Source: Verrucomicrobiota bacterium | GTDB lineage: Bacteria; Verrucomicrobiota; Verrucomicrobiia; Chthoniobacterales; SZAS-18 | DNA: 64,000 nt | NCBI GenBank assembly: GCA_018240025.1 | Contig: JAFEGM010000043.1 | Location: 42,731-106,730, forward strand | Direction: 5' to 3' | Part shown: one piece after another, positions 42,308 to 53,800 of the stretch | Position numbering within the stretch: the stretch's first letter is position 1 | Layout of the letters: every line of letters starts with the position of its first letter | Made by a program: the position numbers and the translations under genes | Notes under the pieces: generated by a model | Database searches by the model: none | Told to the model about the DNA's origin: nothing | Seen by the model: only the letters and a program-made list of their open reading frames with translations

Positions 42308-44260
42308 ATGTTGTCGCGCTTCTCACCTTCTCGAACCCGCTTCGTTCCTGCCGCCGCGGTTTGTCTCGCGCTGTCGGTGCGGGCTGAGCCAGGCACCGAT
42401 CCGTTGCCGGCGGGCGATGGCCGCGCCCCGCTCACGCCTTTGCTGGCCCAGGCACCGGCGACCCGGGACCCCGCCAACCCTGCGCCGGCAGCCACGCCGG
42501 CACCGGAGAACAAGACGCTCCCCATTGCCCCGCTCTCGGAAAAGCCCACGCCCACGGAGAACGTCACCATCAATCTCATCAACCGGCTCGTGCAACGCGG
42601 CGTACTGACCAAGGAAGACGCCGAGGAGCTGATCCGCCAGGCAGAGCAGGATGCGGTCAGCGCCCGCATTCAGGCGCAGGCCGACGCCGGGGCGGCGGCC
42701 GCCCGAGCTCTCGCTCAGCGCAAGGCCGCGCCACCCGCCGACGAGGACACAGTGCGCGTGACCTACATCCCGGAGTTCGTGAAGAAGCAGATCCGCGACG
42801 ACCTGCGCGCCGAGGTCATGGCCCAGGCCCGGGGGGAAGGATGGACCGCGCCGCGCCAGCTGCCCGCCTGGGTTCCGCGCTTTCGCCTCTTCGGCGATAT
42901 CCGCGTGAGGTATCAAGCGGACCTTTATCCGCGCGGGAACGACAACACCGGGTCCTTTCCGAATTTCAACGCGATCAACACGGGTGCGCCGTTCGACGTG
43001 ACCGGAAATCTATTTTCGCCGCAGTTCAACGTGGATCAGGATCGTCAGCGCCTCCGACTGCGCGCGCGGCTGGGAACCGAGGTGGATCTCGGCGAGAACT
43101 TCACGGCCGGGATCCGCCTCGGCACCGGCGAGAACAACTCCCCGGTGACGCAGAACCAGACCCTCGGAGTCGCCAATGGCGGCCAGGGTGGAAACTTCAG
43201 CAAGCTGGCGGTGTGGATCGACCGTGCGTTCGTGAAGTACGAGTTCGGCGGCGAGACTCAGCGGGAGTCGAGCGACGCCAAGGGCGGCCCGGCGGCGGAG
43301 GGGCGGCGGTGGGACGTCACGTTTCTCGCGGGCCGCTTCGACAATCCCTTCTTCAGCACGTCGATGATCTGGGCTGACGATTTGGGGTTCGACGGAGTCG
43401 CCCTGCAGGCGCGCTATCAGGTCCGTGAGGGCATCCGTCTGACCTTTGCCGGCGGCGCGTTCCCGGTCTTCAACACCGACCTGAACTTCTCGTCCAACCG
43501 GCCGGCCAAGTTCAAGAGCAGCGACAAGTGGTTGTATGGCGCGCAACTCGGCGCGGAGGTTCAGCTCCACAAGGACTTCAGCGCGAAGATCGGCGTAGCC
43601 TACTACCACTTCGACGGCATCGAGGGCCGGCTGTCCTCGCCTTTCACCCCGCTGACGGCCGCCGACGCCGGCGACACCGACAATACCCGGCCCTCCTTCG
43701 CGCAGCGAGGCAATACGTATCGCGCGCTGCGCGACATCGTGGCGAATGTGAACAACGGCTTCGGCACGACCAATCAGTTCCAGTACTTCGGCCTCGCCAC
43801 GCCCTTCCAGGAGGTCGCCCTGACAGCGCGTCTGGACTACTCCCGCTTCGAGCCGATCCAGGTATCCCTGACGGGCGAATACGTGCGCAACCTCGCCTTC
43901 GCCAAGGGCACCATCAACCGCTTCGCGGTCAACAATCGCACCGGCCTCGGCGGGGCCTTCGATGGCGGCAGCGACGCCTGGAATGTGGCGGTGCGCGTGG
44001 GCCACGCCAAGCTCGAGAAGCGCTGGGATTGGCAGGCCTCGCTGGGGTACCGCTACGTGGAATCCGACGCGGTGGTCGATGCCTTCGTCGATTCCGACTT
44101 CGGCGGCGGCGGCACCAACTTGAAGGGCTTCACCCTGAATGCGGCGGTCGCGCTTTCGGCGCGGGTCTCGCTCGCGGCCCGCTGGCTGAGCGCCACCAGC
44201 ATCGGGGGACCCAAGTTCAGCAACGACACGTTCCAATTCGAGCTTCACGCCAAATTCTAG
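42308..44260 (+). CDS. Putative outer-membrane porin
   Basis: A 650-aa protein. A signal region (RFVPAAAVCLALSVRAEPG) is followed by a Pro/Ala-rich part, then a helix block LINRLVQRGVLTKEDAEELI seen at the start of 'putative porin' families. From residue 195 the sequence alternates like a beta barrel (FRLFGDIRVRYQADLYPRG, RLRLRARLGTEVDLGENFTA, DVTFLAGRFDNPFFSTSMIW) and ends FQFELHAKF with a terminal Phe. It may form the pore or receptor served by the TonB of this operon. No plug domain is visible, so it is not a classic TonB-dependent receptor. Confidence 0.82.
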   Translation: MLSRFSPSRTRFVPAAAVCLALSVRAEPGTDPLPAGDGRAPLTPLLAQAPATRDPANPAPAATPAPENKTLPIAPLSEKPTPTENVTINLINRLVQRGVLTKEDAEELIRQAEQDAVSARIQAQADAGAAAARALAQRKAAPPADEDTVRVTYIPEFVKKQIRDDLRAEVMAQARGEGWTAPRQLPAWVPRFRLFGDIRVRYQADLYPRGNDNTGSFPNFNAINTGAPFDVTGNLFSPQFNVDQDRQRLRLRARLGTEVDLGENFTAGIRLGTGENNSPVTQNQTLGVANGGQGGNFSKLAVWIDRAFVKYEFGGETQRESSDAKGGPAAEGRRWDVTFLAGRFDNPFFSTSMIWADDLGFDGVALQARYQVREGIRLTFAGGAFPVFNTDLNFSSNRPAKFKSSDKWLYGAQLGAEVQLHKDFSAKIGVAYYHFDGIEGRLSSPFTPLTAADAGDTDNTRPSFAQRGNTYRALRDIVANVNNGFGTTNQFQYFGLATPFQEVALTARLDYSRFEPIQVSLTGEYVRNLAFAKGTINRFAVNNRTGLGGAFDGGSDAWNVAVRVGHAKLEKRWDWQASLGYRYVESDAVVDAFVDSDFGGGGTNLKGFTLNAAVALSARVSLAARWLSATSIGGPKFSNDTFQFELHAKF

Positions 44261-44262
44261 CC

Positions 44263-44883
44263 ATGCGCTCCTCCGCTCTCTCACTCGCCCTCGTCCTCGG
44301 CACCGTCGGATTCGTCGTTCCGACCCTGCGCGGCAATGACAACGAAGCTCGGCTGCGCGAACAGCTGCGGGCCACGGCGGTGCAGTTGCGCAACTCCGAG
44401 AGCGAGCGGGCCGCGCTGCAGGCGGCGAAGGCCGCCGATGAGGAGAAGCTCCGGCAGTTGACCGAACAAAACGCCGCCCTGCAGAAGCGCCTGAGCGCCG
44501 ACAAGGAATCCGCCGACAAAGCCCAGGCTGCGGCGCAAAGCGCGCTGGTCGAACGGGACGCGCAACTCCGGGAGATTCGCGAGGCCCTGATCAAGCGGGA
44601 GTCCGAGTTCAAGAAGCTCCAGGCGGAGGCGATCGTCCTCGAAGCCAAGCGGGCCCTGGCGGCCGGAAAGGTCATCACGCTCGACCGGCGCGTCGCCGAT
44701 CTCACGCAGCGCAATCGCACGATGTTCAACCTCGGGATGGAGGTGCTCTCGCGTTACGAGAAGTTCGGCCTCGGCGATGCGCTGATGGCGCGCGAGCCGT
44801 TCGTCGGGCTGACCCGGGTAAAATTCGAGAACCTCATCCAGGACTATTCCGACAAGCTCACCGACGCCCGGGTCAAGCCCTGA
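44263..44883 (+). CDS. Periplasmic coiled-coil protein
   Basis: A 206-aa exported protein with a signal peptide (LSLALVLGTVGFVVPTLRG) and a long heptad coiled coil (residues 30-150: EARLREQLRATAVQLRNSES, KLRQLTEQNAALQKRL, IREALIKRESEFKKLQAEAI). The C-terminus FNLGMEVLSRYEKFGLGDAL, KFENLIQDYSDKLTD is folded. It starts 2 bp after the porin stop and 10 bp before TpsA. Its place suggests a periplasmic scaffold or chaperone for TpsA (inference). No family recognised. Confidence 0.75.
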   Translation: MRSSALSLALVLGTVGFVVPTLRGNDNEARLREQLRATAVQLRNSESERAALQAAKAADEEKLRQLTEQNAALQKRLSADKESADKAQAAAQSALVERDAQLREIREALIKRESEFKKLQAEAIVLEAKRALAAGKVITLDRRVADLTQRNRTMFNLGMEVLSRYEKFGLGDALMAREPFVGLTRVKFENLIQDYSDKLTDARVKP

Positions 44884-44893
44884 CCGCCCGCGT

Positions 44894-47800
44894 ATGCCGC
44901 TCCCGCGTTTTCTCCGTCCGGTGCCTGCGCCGCTGGATCGTCCCGGCGGGCGGCTGCGCCGCGGCATCTCCCTGACTTTGGTGCTGGCGCTCGCCTGGCC
45001 CTTGCGGGCGGGCGACCTGTTGCGTGGAGGCGCGGGCGCAGGCGGAGCGGCCCCCGCGCCGCCGGCCAATCAACCGTCGGCCGGGCCGACGGTGCAGACG
45101 GCTACGCTGCCGCGGGCGCAGGATTCGCTGGCCCGAACCACCCAGGCGCTCGCCGCAGTGCGGGCCATGCAAAGCGAAGCGCGGAATGTCGCCGTCGCCG
45201 GCCCAAACAATCTCGGCCTCAATCCCAATCGTGCCGGAGCGCAGCTGCCGAATGTGGTCAACGGCCTGGGCCTCAACGGCCTCCAGCCGGCGCCTGCCGT
45301 ACCGCGCAATCTGGAACAGCCGGTGGCGGGGGAGAATCCCGTGCTTTGGCAGGGAGCGCGATTGCCGGTCCAGACGGCGGCCTCCGGCCGCACCACGGTC
45401 ACGATTCGTCAGACGGAGCCGCAGGCGCTCCTGACCTGGAGCAATTTCAACGTCGGCAAGGAGACCACGTTGAGCTTCGATCAAAGTCTCGGGGGCGCGG
45501 GCCAGGTGCAATGGGTCGCCTTCAACCGGGTGCTCGACCCGTCGGGCGCGCCCTCGCAAATCCTGGGTTCGATCCAGGCCGGAGGCCAAGTCTACGTGCT
45601 GAACCAGAACGGCGTCATCTTCGGGGGATCGTCGCAGGTGCGGGTGCATTCGTTGCTCGCCTCCTCGCTGCCGCTGAATGACAACCTCGTGTCTCGCGGG
45701 CTGCTCAACAATCCCGACCTCCAGTTTCTGTTCAGCCAGCTCAGTGTGCCTGCACTCGCGTCGGGCACGATGCCGGCCTTCACGCCGACCGCCCCGGGCA
45801 CCCCGACCGGGCGCAACGGCGACATCGTCGTGCAGCCGGGCGCGCAGCTCACCAGCCCCACGAGTGCCGACGGGGTCGGCGGTCGCATCGCGCTGATCGG
45901 GCCGAACGTCCGCAATGCCGGCAGCATTTCCACCCCCGACGGTCAGACGATCCTGGCCGCCGGTTTGCAGGTCGGCTTCGCGGCGCATCCGGCTGCCGAT
46001 CCGAGTCTGCGCGGCCTGGATACCTTCGTGGGCGCGGTGGACGAGTTCAGCGGCAGCGTGACGAACTCCGGCTTGATCGAGGTCGCCCGGGGAAATCTCA
46101 CCATGGCCGGCGCCAACGTGTCCCAGCTGGGAGCCGTGGCGAGCAGCACGTCGGTTTCGCTCAATGGAAGGATCGATCTCATCGCCTCCTTCGCCAGCGT
46201 CCGCTCGGTCAGCAACGGCCTGCTCGCGCTCACCCCGACGCGAACGGGGACGGTCACGTTGGGACCGGCGAGCGTGACTCAGATTCTGCCAGAATTGGCC
46301 AGCACCGAGCGCGTGGTCGGCACCCGCCTCGCCTTGTCCTCGCTCGTGAACGTGCAGGGCCAGGCGATCTACCTCGCGCCCGACTCCACCTTGCTGGCCC
46401 CCAGTGCGAATCTGCCGGCCGACTCCAGGCGCCCCGCGCTCGGGCTCGACGGCGCGCCGCTCGAAGCCGGCGTCAGCCTCGGGGCCGGCACGTGGCTCAA
46501 CAACGCGGCCGGACTCCCGGCCTTCGTGCGCAACGGAGGCCAGATCTACCTCGACCGTGGCGCGGTGATCGACGTCGCAGGCACGCGGGGGGCGGCCGCT
46601 TCCGTGACCGATAACATCGTCACGGCCGAACTCCGTGGCGCCGAACTGGCGGATTCTCCGCTCCAGCGCGACGGCGCCTTGCGCGGTCAATCGGTCCAAA
46701 TCGACATTCGCCAGACGGGCACCTACAACGGGCAGGCTTGGATCGGCACCCCGCTCGGCAACGTCTCCGGCTACGCCAACCTCGTCCAGCGGACCGTCGG
46801 CGTCCTGACCACTCCCGGCGGAAGCATCGCCCTGAACGCCGGGGACTCGGTGGTGGTGCAGCCGGGGGCCGCCCTGGATGTTTCGGGCGGCAGCACCGAC
46901 TTCGCCGGCGGTTGGGTGCAGACGACCAAAGTGATCTCGGGCGGTCGCATTTTCGACATCTCGCAGGCCACTCCGGATCGCCGCTACGACGGCATCTACA
47001 CGGGCTTCAATAGCTTCAACGAGCGTTACGGTCTGACCCTCACTTCCGGCAGCACCTTGATCACCGCGCCGCAGTTCGAGGCAGGCTACGTGCAGGGCGC
47101 CAGCGGCGGTTCGCTGGTCATCCGCACGCCGGGCCTGGCCCTGGACGGCGTGCTCCGTGGAGAGGTCACAGTCGGCCCGCGCCAGGCGACGACCGCACCG
47201 ACTCCCAGCCGGTTGTCGCTGGTCTTGCAGGGCGTGAGCAGCGCAGCGCCGTTTCGAATCGTCCCGCCGGCCATCGCTCCCACGGTGGAGATTCGCGCCG
47301 GGCTCCCGCAGCAGCAGGCCGAGGCTTTCGCGCTCGGGTTGGATGGCCGGCCGCAAGGTCTGCGGCTCGACCGACTGTCCCGCGTGGTCCTCGATCCCGC
47401 CTTGTTCGGACGCAGCGGATTCGGCAGCGTCAGCATCGACAACAGCGACGGGAATGTCGTCGTGCCAGCCGGCGCAACGCTGACCGCGCAGGACGGCGGC
47501 GCGTTGACTCTGGCCGCCGCCAACGTGGGAGTCTTTGGACAGCTGTTTGCGCCCGGTGGCAGCATCGCGTTCACGGTCACCAATCTTTCTCCGGCGGGAT
47601 TTCTGCAGCTGAGCTCGACCCAGGGTGCCTCGACGCCCGCTCCAGACCCGGGGCGAGGGACCTTCACGCTGGGGAACGAGGCTATTGTCTCGACGGCCGG
47701 ACGGGTCGTCGACCGACGAGGCCTCGGTTCCGACGAACTGGCGACGGCTGTGGCGGGCGGCTCGATCAGTCTGCGTGCCTTCAATGCCAACCTCGCAGCC

Positions 47801-50800
47801 GGGGGCGTTCTGGACGTATCCGGCGGGGTCACGGTCAGCGGCACCGGTCGCATCGCTTACGGCGCGGGCGGCACGCTGGCGTTGGCGGTGGGTCAGGATC
47901 CGAATGTGGCGTCTTTGCTCGGGGGTCGGCTGGTGCTCGAATCGACGCTCCGCGGCTACTCCGGGGCACGCGGTGCGACCTTGTCCATTCTCGCGCCGAG
48001 CTTGCAGTTGGGCGGCTCCGCCCGTGCGGGAACCCTCGTGTTAGGTCCTGAGTTCCTCACGCAGGGCGGATTCAGCCGGTTCAATCTGGGCGGCTTGGGG
48101 GACGGCGTCGCTCCCGCGGTACGCGTGGTCGAGGGCACGATCTTGCGACCGAGCACGGAGTCGCTCCTGGCAGAGTTGGAAGGAAGCGAGATCCGGCTCC
48201 GGAGAGTGCGCCAGCCGGAAGGGGTGCGCGCTCCTGCCTCCCTCGCGCTGAATGCACCCGGCGTGACCGACACCTTCAATCCGGCCATCCGTCTGGTGCG
48301 CGGAGATATCGTCTTCGCAGCCGGTGCCTCGGTGCTCACCGATGCCGGGGCCTCCGTCAGTCTGAGCGCCGATACGGTGGCGCTGCTAGGGCAGATCCGG
48401 GCCCCCGGGGGCGGCATCTCGGTCGAAGGCAGCAGCAACGCCGCGCTCGCCTTCGAGAACACGAGCGTGGCGCTGCCCACGGTGCATCTCGGCCCGCAAA
48501 GCCTCCTCTCGGCCGCGGGTGCGATCGTCTTGACACCGCAGACACCGGGCTATCGCACGGGCAGCGTGCTGCCAGGCGGTACGATCCGCGTGAGCGGCAA
48601 TCTGGTCGCGGAAGCGGGCAGTCTGCTCGACGTGTCCGGCACGTCCGGGACGCTGGATCTGGCGCCAGGATTCTCCGGCCGATCGCTCACGAACGCCCCC
48701 ACGGGCCTGCAGCTTCTTCCCACCCGGGTCGAGAGCAACGGTGGAACCATCACGCTCGTCGGCGGTCAGGAACTCTTCGTGGATGCTACGCTGCGCGGGC
48801 AGTCGGGCGGCCCGACGGCACTTGGCGGCACGCTCAACGTTTCCTCGGGTCGGCTGCAGGCGCTCAATGCGGCCCCTTTGACCCCGCTGGAGGTGCGCCT
48901 GGAGATCACGGCGGCGGGGCCCACGATCCCGACTTCGTTCTATCCCGTGGGCGGAAACGCGATCGACCGTCCGGTGCTCGGTCTCGACGGCCGCCCGCTC
49001 GGCAGTTTCGGGCACATTTCTGCCGAAACCCTCGGCCAGGGCGGGTTTGGCGCCATTTCGCTCGGGGGGACGATCGGATTCCGTGGCCCGGTGGCGCTCG
49101 CGGCGGGTCGCAGCCTGACCCTCGGCGCCTCCGGGATCGTGCAGGCGGATGCCGCCGTCACGCTGGAGGCTCCCTACCTGCGCCTCGGTCAGGCCTTCCG
49201 CGGGCCGCTGACGCCGACGCAACTGCAGAACGAGCAAAGCGTCTTCAACGTCGACGGAGCTCCCTTTTTTGCCCCGCCCACCTTCGGTGCGGGCAGTCTC
49301 AGCCTGCGCGGTCAATTGGTCGATTTGGGCAACGTCTCGCTGCAGCAAATCGGCCAGCTCTCGGTCTTCGCTCCGGGCGGCGACGTGCGGGGTGACGGCA
49401 CGGTCGCGGTCCGTGGGCAGCTGGCGATCGAAGCCGGACAGATCTACCCCACCACCGGCACTCGGCTGACGCTGACGGCCTACGATTCCATCGCCGGCGG
49501 CAACTCGGTGCTTGGCAGCATCCGCGTGCTTCAGTCGGGCACGCGGTCGCTGCCGTACTCTGCCGCCGGACGACTGACCCTGGCAGCCACTTTGCTCGAC
49601 CTCGACGGCACGCTGCGCGCTCCGTTCGGCCAGATCGAAGTGGGCGTCGCCGCGAACCCGGAGCGGCGAGACTTGCTCACCGGGCTGGCACTTCCCGTCA
49701 CCCGCACGCTGACGCTGGGCGCGCGAAGTTCGCTCTCCGTTTCGGGGCTCGATCCACTCACAGGAGAAGCTTTGCGTCTTCCCTATGGCACCGTGCTGAA
49801 CGGCATTTCCTGGCTCGATCCTGCGGGCACCGACATCACGGTCGCCGGCGCTCCGGAACGCAACATCTCCATCGCGGGGCTGAACGTGACGCAACTGCCT
49901 GGAGCCACCGTGGACCTTCGGGGTGGGGGTGACCTTTACGCCTATCGATGGGTGCCGGGGAATGGAGGCAGCCGCGACGTCCTTGCGGCCCCTGGGAGCT
50001 TCGCCGTGCTCCCGAGCTACCAGGCAGCCTATGCGCCGCTCGACCCCAACTACGCCGGGGCGGCCGCGCCGGGTGAGCGGGTCTGGCTCGAGGGGGGCGC
50101 GGGATTGCCGCCGGGCTTCTACACCGTCCTGCCGGCGCGCTACGCGCTGCTGGAGGGAGCCTTCCTCGTCACGCCAAAAACGAGCGACCCGACAGCGGCA
50201 TCGCTGCAACCCGATGGGGCGGCGTTGGTGTCCGGCTACCGCTTCAACGCCTTCGAGTCCGGCCAGACGGGATCGCCGCTGCGCTCCGCCTTCGAAGTCG
50301 CACCGGCCAAGGTCGTGCGCAGCCGGTCCGAATACGTCGATAGCTTTGCGAACGCCTTCTTCACCGCGTCCGCGGCCAGTCGCGACACGCCGCCGAATCG
50401 ACTGCCGCGGGATTCCGGGCGCCTCGCCTTCGCCGCGCTGCAATCCCTGCGGATCGAGGGCACCCTGCGCGCGGCGGCACCGGAGGGCGCGCGGGGCGGG
50501 TTGGTGGATATCGCCAGCCCGACGGAGATCTTCATCGGGACGGATCGCGCAGCAGCTCCAACGGGCGCGCTCTTCCTCGATGCGGCGATGCTCTCGGCCT
50601 TTGGAGCCGAAAGCCTGCTTATTGGCGGCTCTCGATCTTCCGCCGGCACCAACAGCGCCGTGCAGGTGCTTTCGCGGTCGGTGACCGTCGATAATGCAAC
50701 CGCACCGCTGAGCGGGACCGACCTCATCCTGGTGGCTGGACGAACGCTCGATTTGCGGCCGGGCAGTCAGGTGCGCAGCAGCGGTGGCTCGTCCGCCGGG

Positions 50801-53800
50801 CTGGACCCACTGGTCTTCGGCGATGCGGCCGTGCCAGGCAGTGGCGAAGGCGCACTGGTGCGAGTCAGCGCCTCCGGGGCGCCCGCGGTCACCCGCTTCG
50901 GCCTCGACAGCTCGAACTCCGCGGTTCGCCTGCAGATCGGCCGCGGGGCCCAGCTGGAGGGGAATGCCCTGGTGGTCGATTCCACCGGCGCCACGGTTCT
51001 GGCCGACGATGCCCGCCTGCGGGGCGCGAACTCCCTGCTGAGCAGCAGCCGGATCAGCCTGGCGTTGGCGGCGGCGGAGCTTTCGCCGAACGCCGGTCTC
51101 GTGCTTTCGGCCAGCCTGCTCGCGGGGCTGCAAAACGGTGCTACCTCGCTCTCCCTCCTCAGCTACTCCTCGATCGACCTCTACGGAGGAGGCATACTCG
51201 GTAACGCCTCGCTGGGTCGACTGAGTCTTTCGACCGCCCAAATTCGCGGGTTCGTTCCGCAAGGTGAGACCGCCGTGCTGTCAGCTGGCGAGATCGTGCT
51301 GACCAATGCCACAGGTCGCAGCCCGCAGACCGAAGCGATCTCCGCCGGCGCCGGTGCCCTCGAGCTGCGCGCCAGCCTGCTTCGCCTGGGCGAAGCGGAA
51401 TCGGCTGGCACTTCCGAATCGCTGCTCCGTTTCGACCAGTTCGGTTCCATCCGGCTCGCGGCCAGCAATGCGATCGTGGCCGGCCGCAATCAGACGATCC
51501 TGGCCCAGGGCGACCTCACGCTGGCCACGCCCGTCCTGGTCTCGACGACCGCGGGCAGGACCCGCCTCGAGGCCTCGGGCAACCTCGCCGTCGTCGGCGC
51601 AGCAGCCGGCGGCTCCCCGGTCACGCCCGGACTGGGCGGCCGCCTCGCGTTGCAGGGCGCGGCTGTGGCGTTGGGAGCCAGCATTGACCTGCCGAGCGGA
51701 GCCTTCAGTGCCCGCGCCACGACGGGCGATCTGCGAGTGACGGGTTCGCTCAGCGTGGCCGGGGTCACCAGAACGCTGAACGACGTCAGCAGCGCGACCC
51801 CGGCGGGGCAGATCACCCTCGAGGCGGCTGAGGGGTCGGTTCTGCTGCAGTCCGGCGCTTCCATTTCCGTTTCCGCGGCCCAGCCCGATGCGCTGGCCGG
51901 CACGTTGTCCGTCGCCGCTCCGCGCGGTCGATTCGCGCTGGAGGGGGCGCTGCTCGGGACGGGGAGAGGAGCGGAGTTCTCCCTCGACGTCGGCTCACTG
52001 GCGTCGACTTTTGCCCTCGATCGGTCGCTCAACGACGGCGGATTTCGGGAGCAGCGGTCCCTGCGCATTCGCCAGGGCGGGCTCACGCTGGATGGCCTCG
52101 CGTTGAGCCGGAACTACCTCGTCTCGGTCGATCAAGGTCCCCTGGTGGTGAGCGGGCGGGTCGATGCCTCGGGCGCCACGGGGGGACGCATCGACCTCAG
52201 CGCTGGGGGCGACCTCACCTTGCTGTCGGGGGCCGAGCTGTCGGCGGCCGGAGCCGCCTTCGACCGCGCCTCGCTCGGGGGGACGATTTCGCTCGCGACT
52301 CGCACTGGCCAAATCGACCTCCGGGCGGGCGCGATCCTCGATCTGAGAGTGGGCGAGGGGATGGGCGGGGATCTCCATCTTCGCGCCCCGCGGCTGGAAA
52401 GCCCCGCGGGCGTCGCTGTGGCGCCTTTGTCCGCCGCGGTTCGCGGAGCACGCAGCGTCGTGGTGGAAGGCTTTTCGGTCCTCGATGCAGCTTCGGTCAC
52501 TCCTGCAGCCCTCGAACCGCTTCAGCCGGCGGCGTGGGCGGCCGCGAATACGTTCATGGCGGGAGAAGCCGACCTCCGAGCGCGCCTGCTGGCCGATCAG
52601 CCGGGTTTGAGTGGCGTCCTCCACCTTCGACCCGGCATCGAAATCGTGAATAGCCTCGGTGATCTCGTGCTGAACGCCGACTGGGATTTCTCCACCTGGC
52701 GGTTCGGCGTCCGTCAAGCCGTGGTCGATGCCCTGGGCAATCCGCTGAGCAATCGGGCGGGGGTGCCCATCCTGGCCGGGGCCGAGCCGGGCGTGTTGAC
52801 CTTGCGGGCCGCCGGGAATCTCGTCCTGCTCGGCAGCCTCACCGACGGATTCGGAACGGGCGGCGGCGCGATCGATATCCCCAACGATCTGGGCGTGCCG
52901 TCCGCCCGCTGGCGGGAAGAGCTCCTGCCGCTCTTCGCCAATGGCAGTGCTCAAGCATCCTGGTCGTTCCGCCTGACCGCCGGGGCGGATCTCACGGCGG
53001 CCGACGTGCAGCGTGTTCGACCTCTCGCCGCGCTCTCGGAAGGGAGTGGCTCGCTTCAACTCGGGCGCGACGGCGGCCAGAACGTCTCCTTCCAACCTGG
53101 GCGCAATGCGGTCGCCGGTCCGGTGATCAATGGCCGCTTCCAAGTCATCCGGACCGGGGCAGGGGCGATCGACATCGCGGCCGGGCGCGACGTCCAGCTG
53201 CTCAATCCGTTCGCCACCATCTACACCGCCGGCGCCCGCACGCCGGATCCCCGCCTCGGCGGCACGTTCGACACGCCGATTCTCAACGCAGCCGGGGGAA
53301 CCGCCCAGCTCGGAGCGGTGCAGCAAAGTCCGGTCTATGCCGCGCAGTTCAGCCAGGGCGGGGGTAACGTCAGCGTCCGAGCGCAGGGAGACATCGTCCA
53401 TCTCACGCGGGACCAAAACGGGAGGCTGGTGGACGATTCTCAGCGCGAGCTGCCCACCAACTGGCTCTACCGCCGTGGCTTCGTCGATCCCGCGACGGGC
53501 CGTTTCGGAGTCGGTCGATTCGGCGATCTCGCCTCGACCGCCTGGTGGGTGGATTTCAGCAATTTCTTCCAAGGCGTGGGCGCGCTCGGCGGCGGCAACG
53601 TCTCGCTGACCGCTGGACGCGACATCCGCAACGTGGATGCCGTCATTCCCACGAACGGGCGTCTGCCCGGCCGCACGGCGAGCGGCCTCGCCGCCGATCC
53701 GACCGGGGTCGCCTTGGTGGAATTGGGCGGCGGCGACCTCGCAGTGCGGGCCGGACGCAACCTCGACGCAGGGATTTACTACGTCGAGCGCGGCGAGGCC

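Noticed and set aside
44873..47356. An 827-codon minus-strand frame over the TpsA N-terminus
   Set aside because: Composition is Arg/Gly-rich without a known domain, and the sense strand carries a well-supported TpsA.
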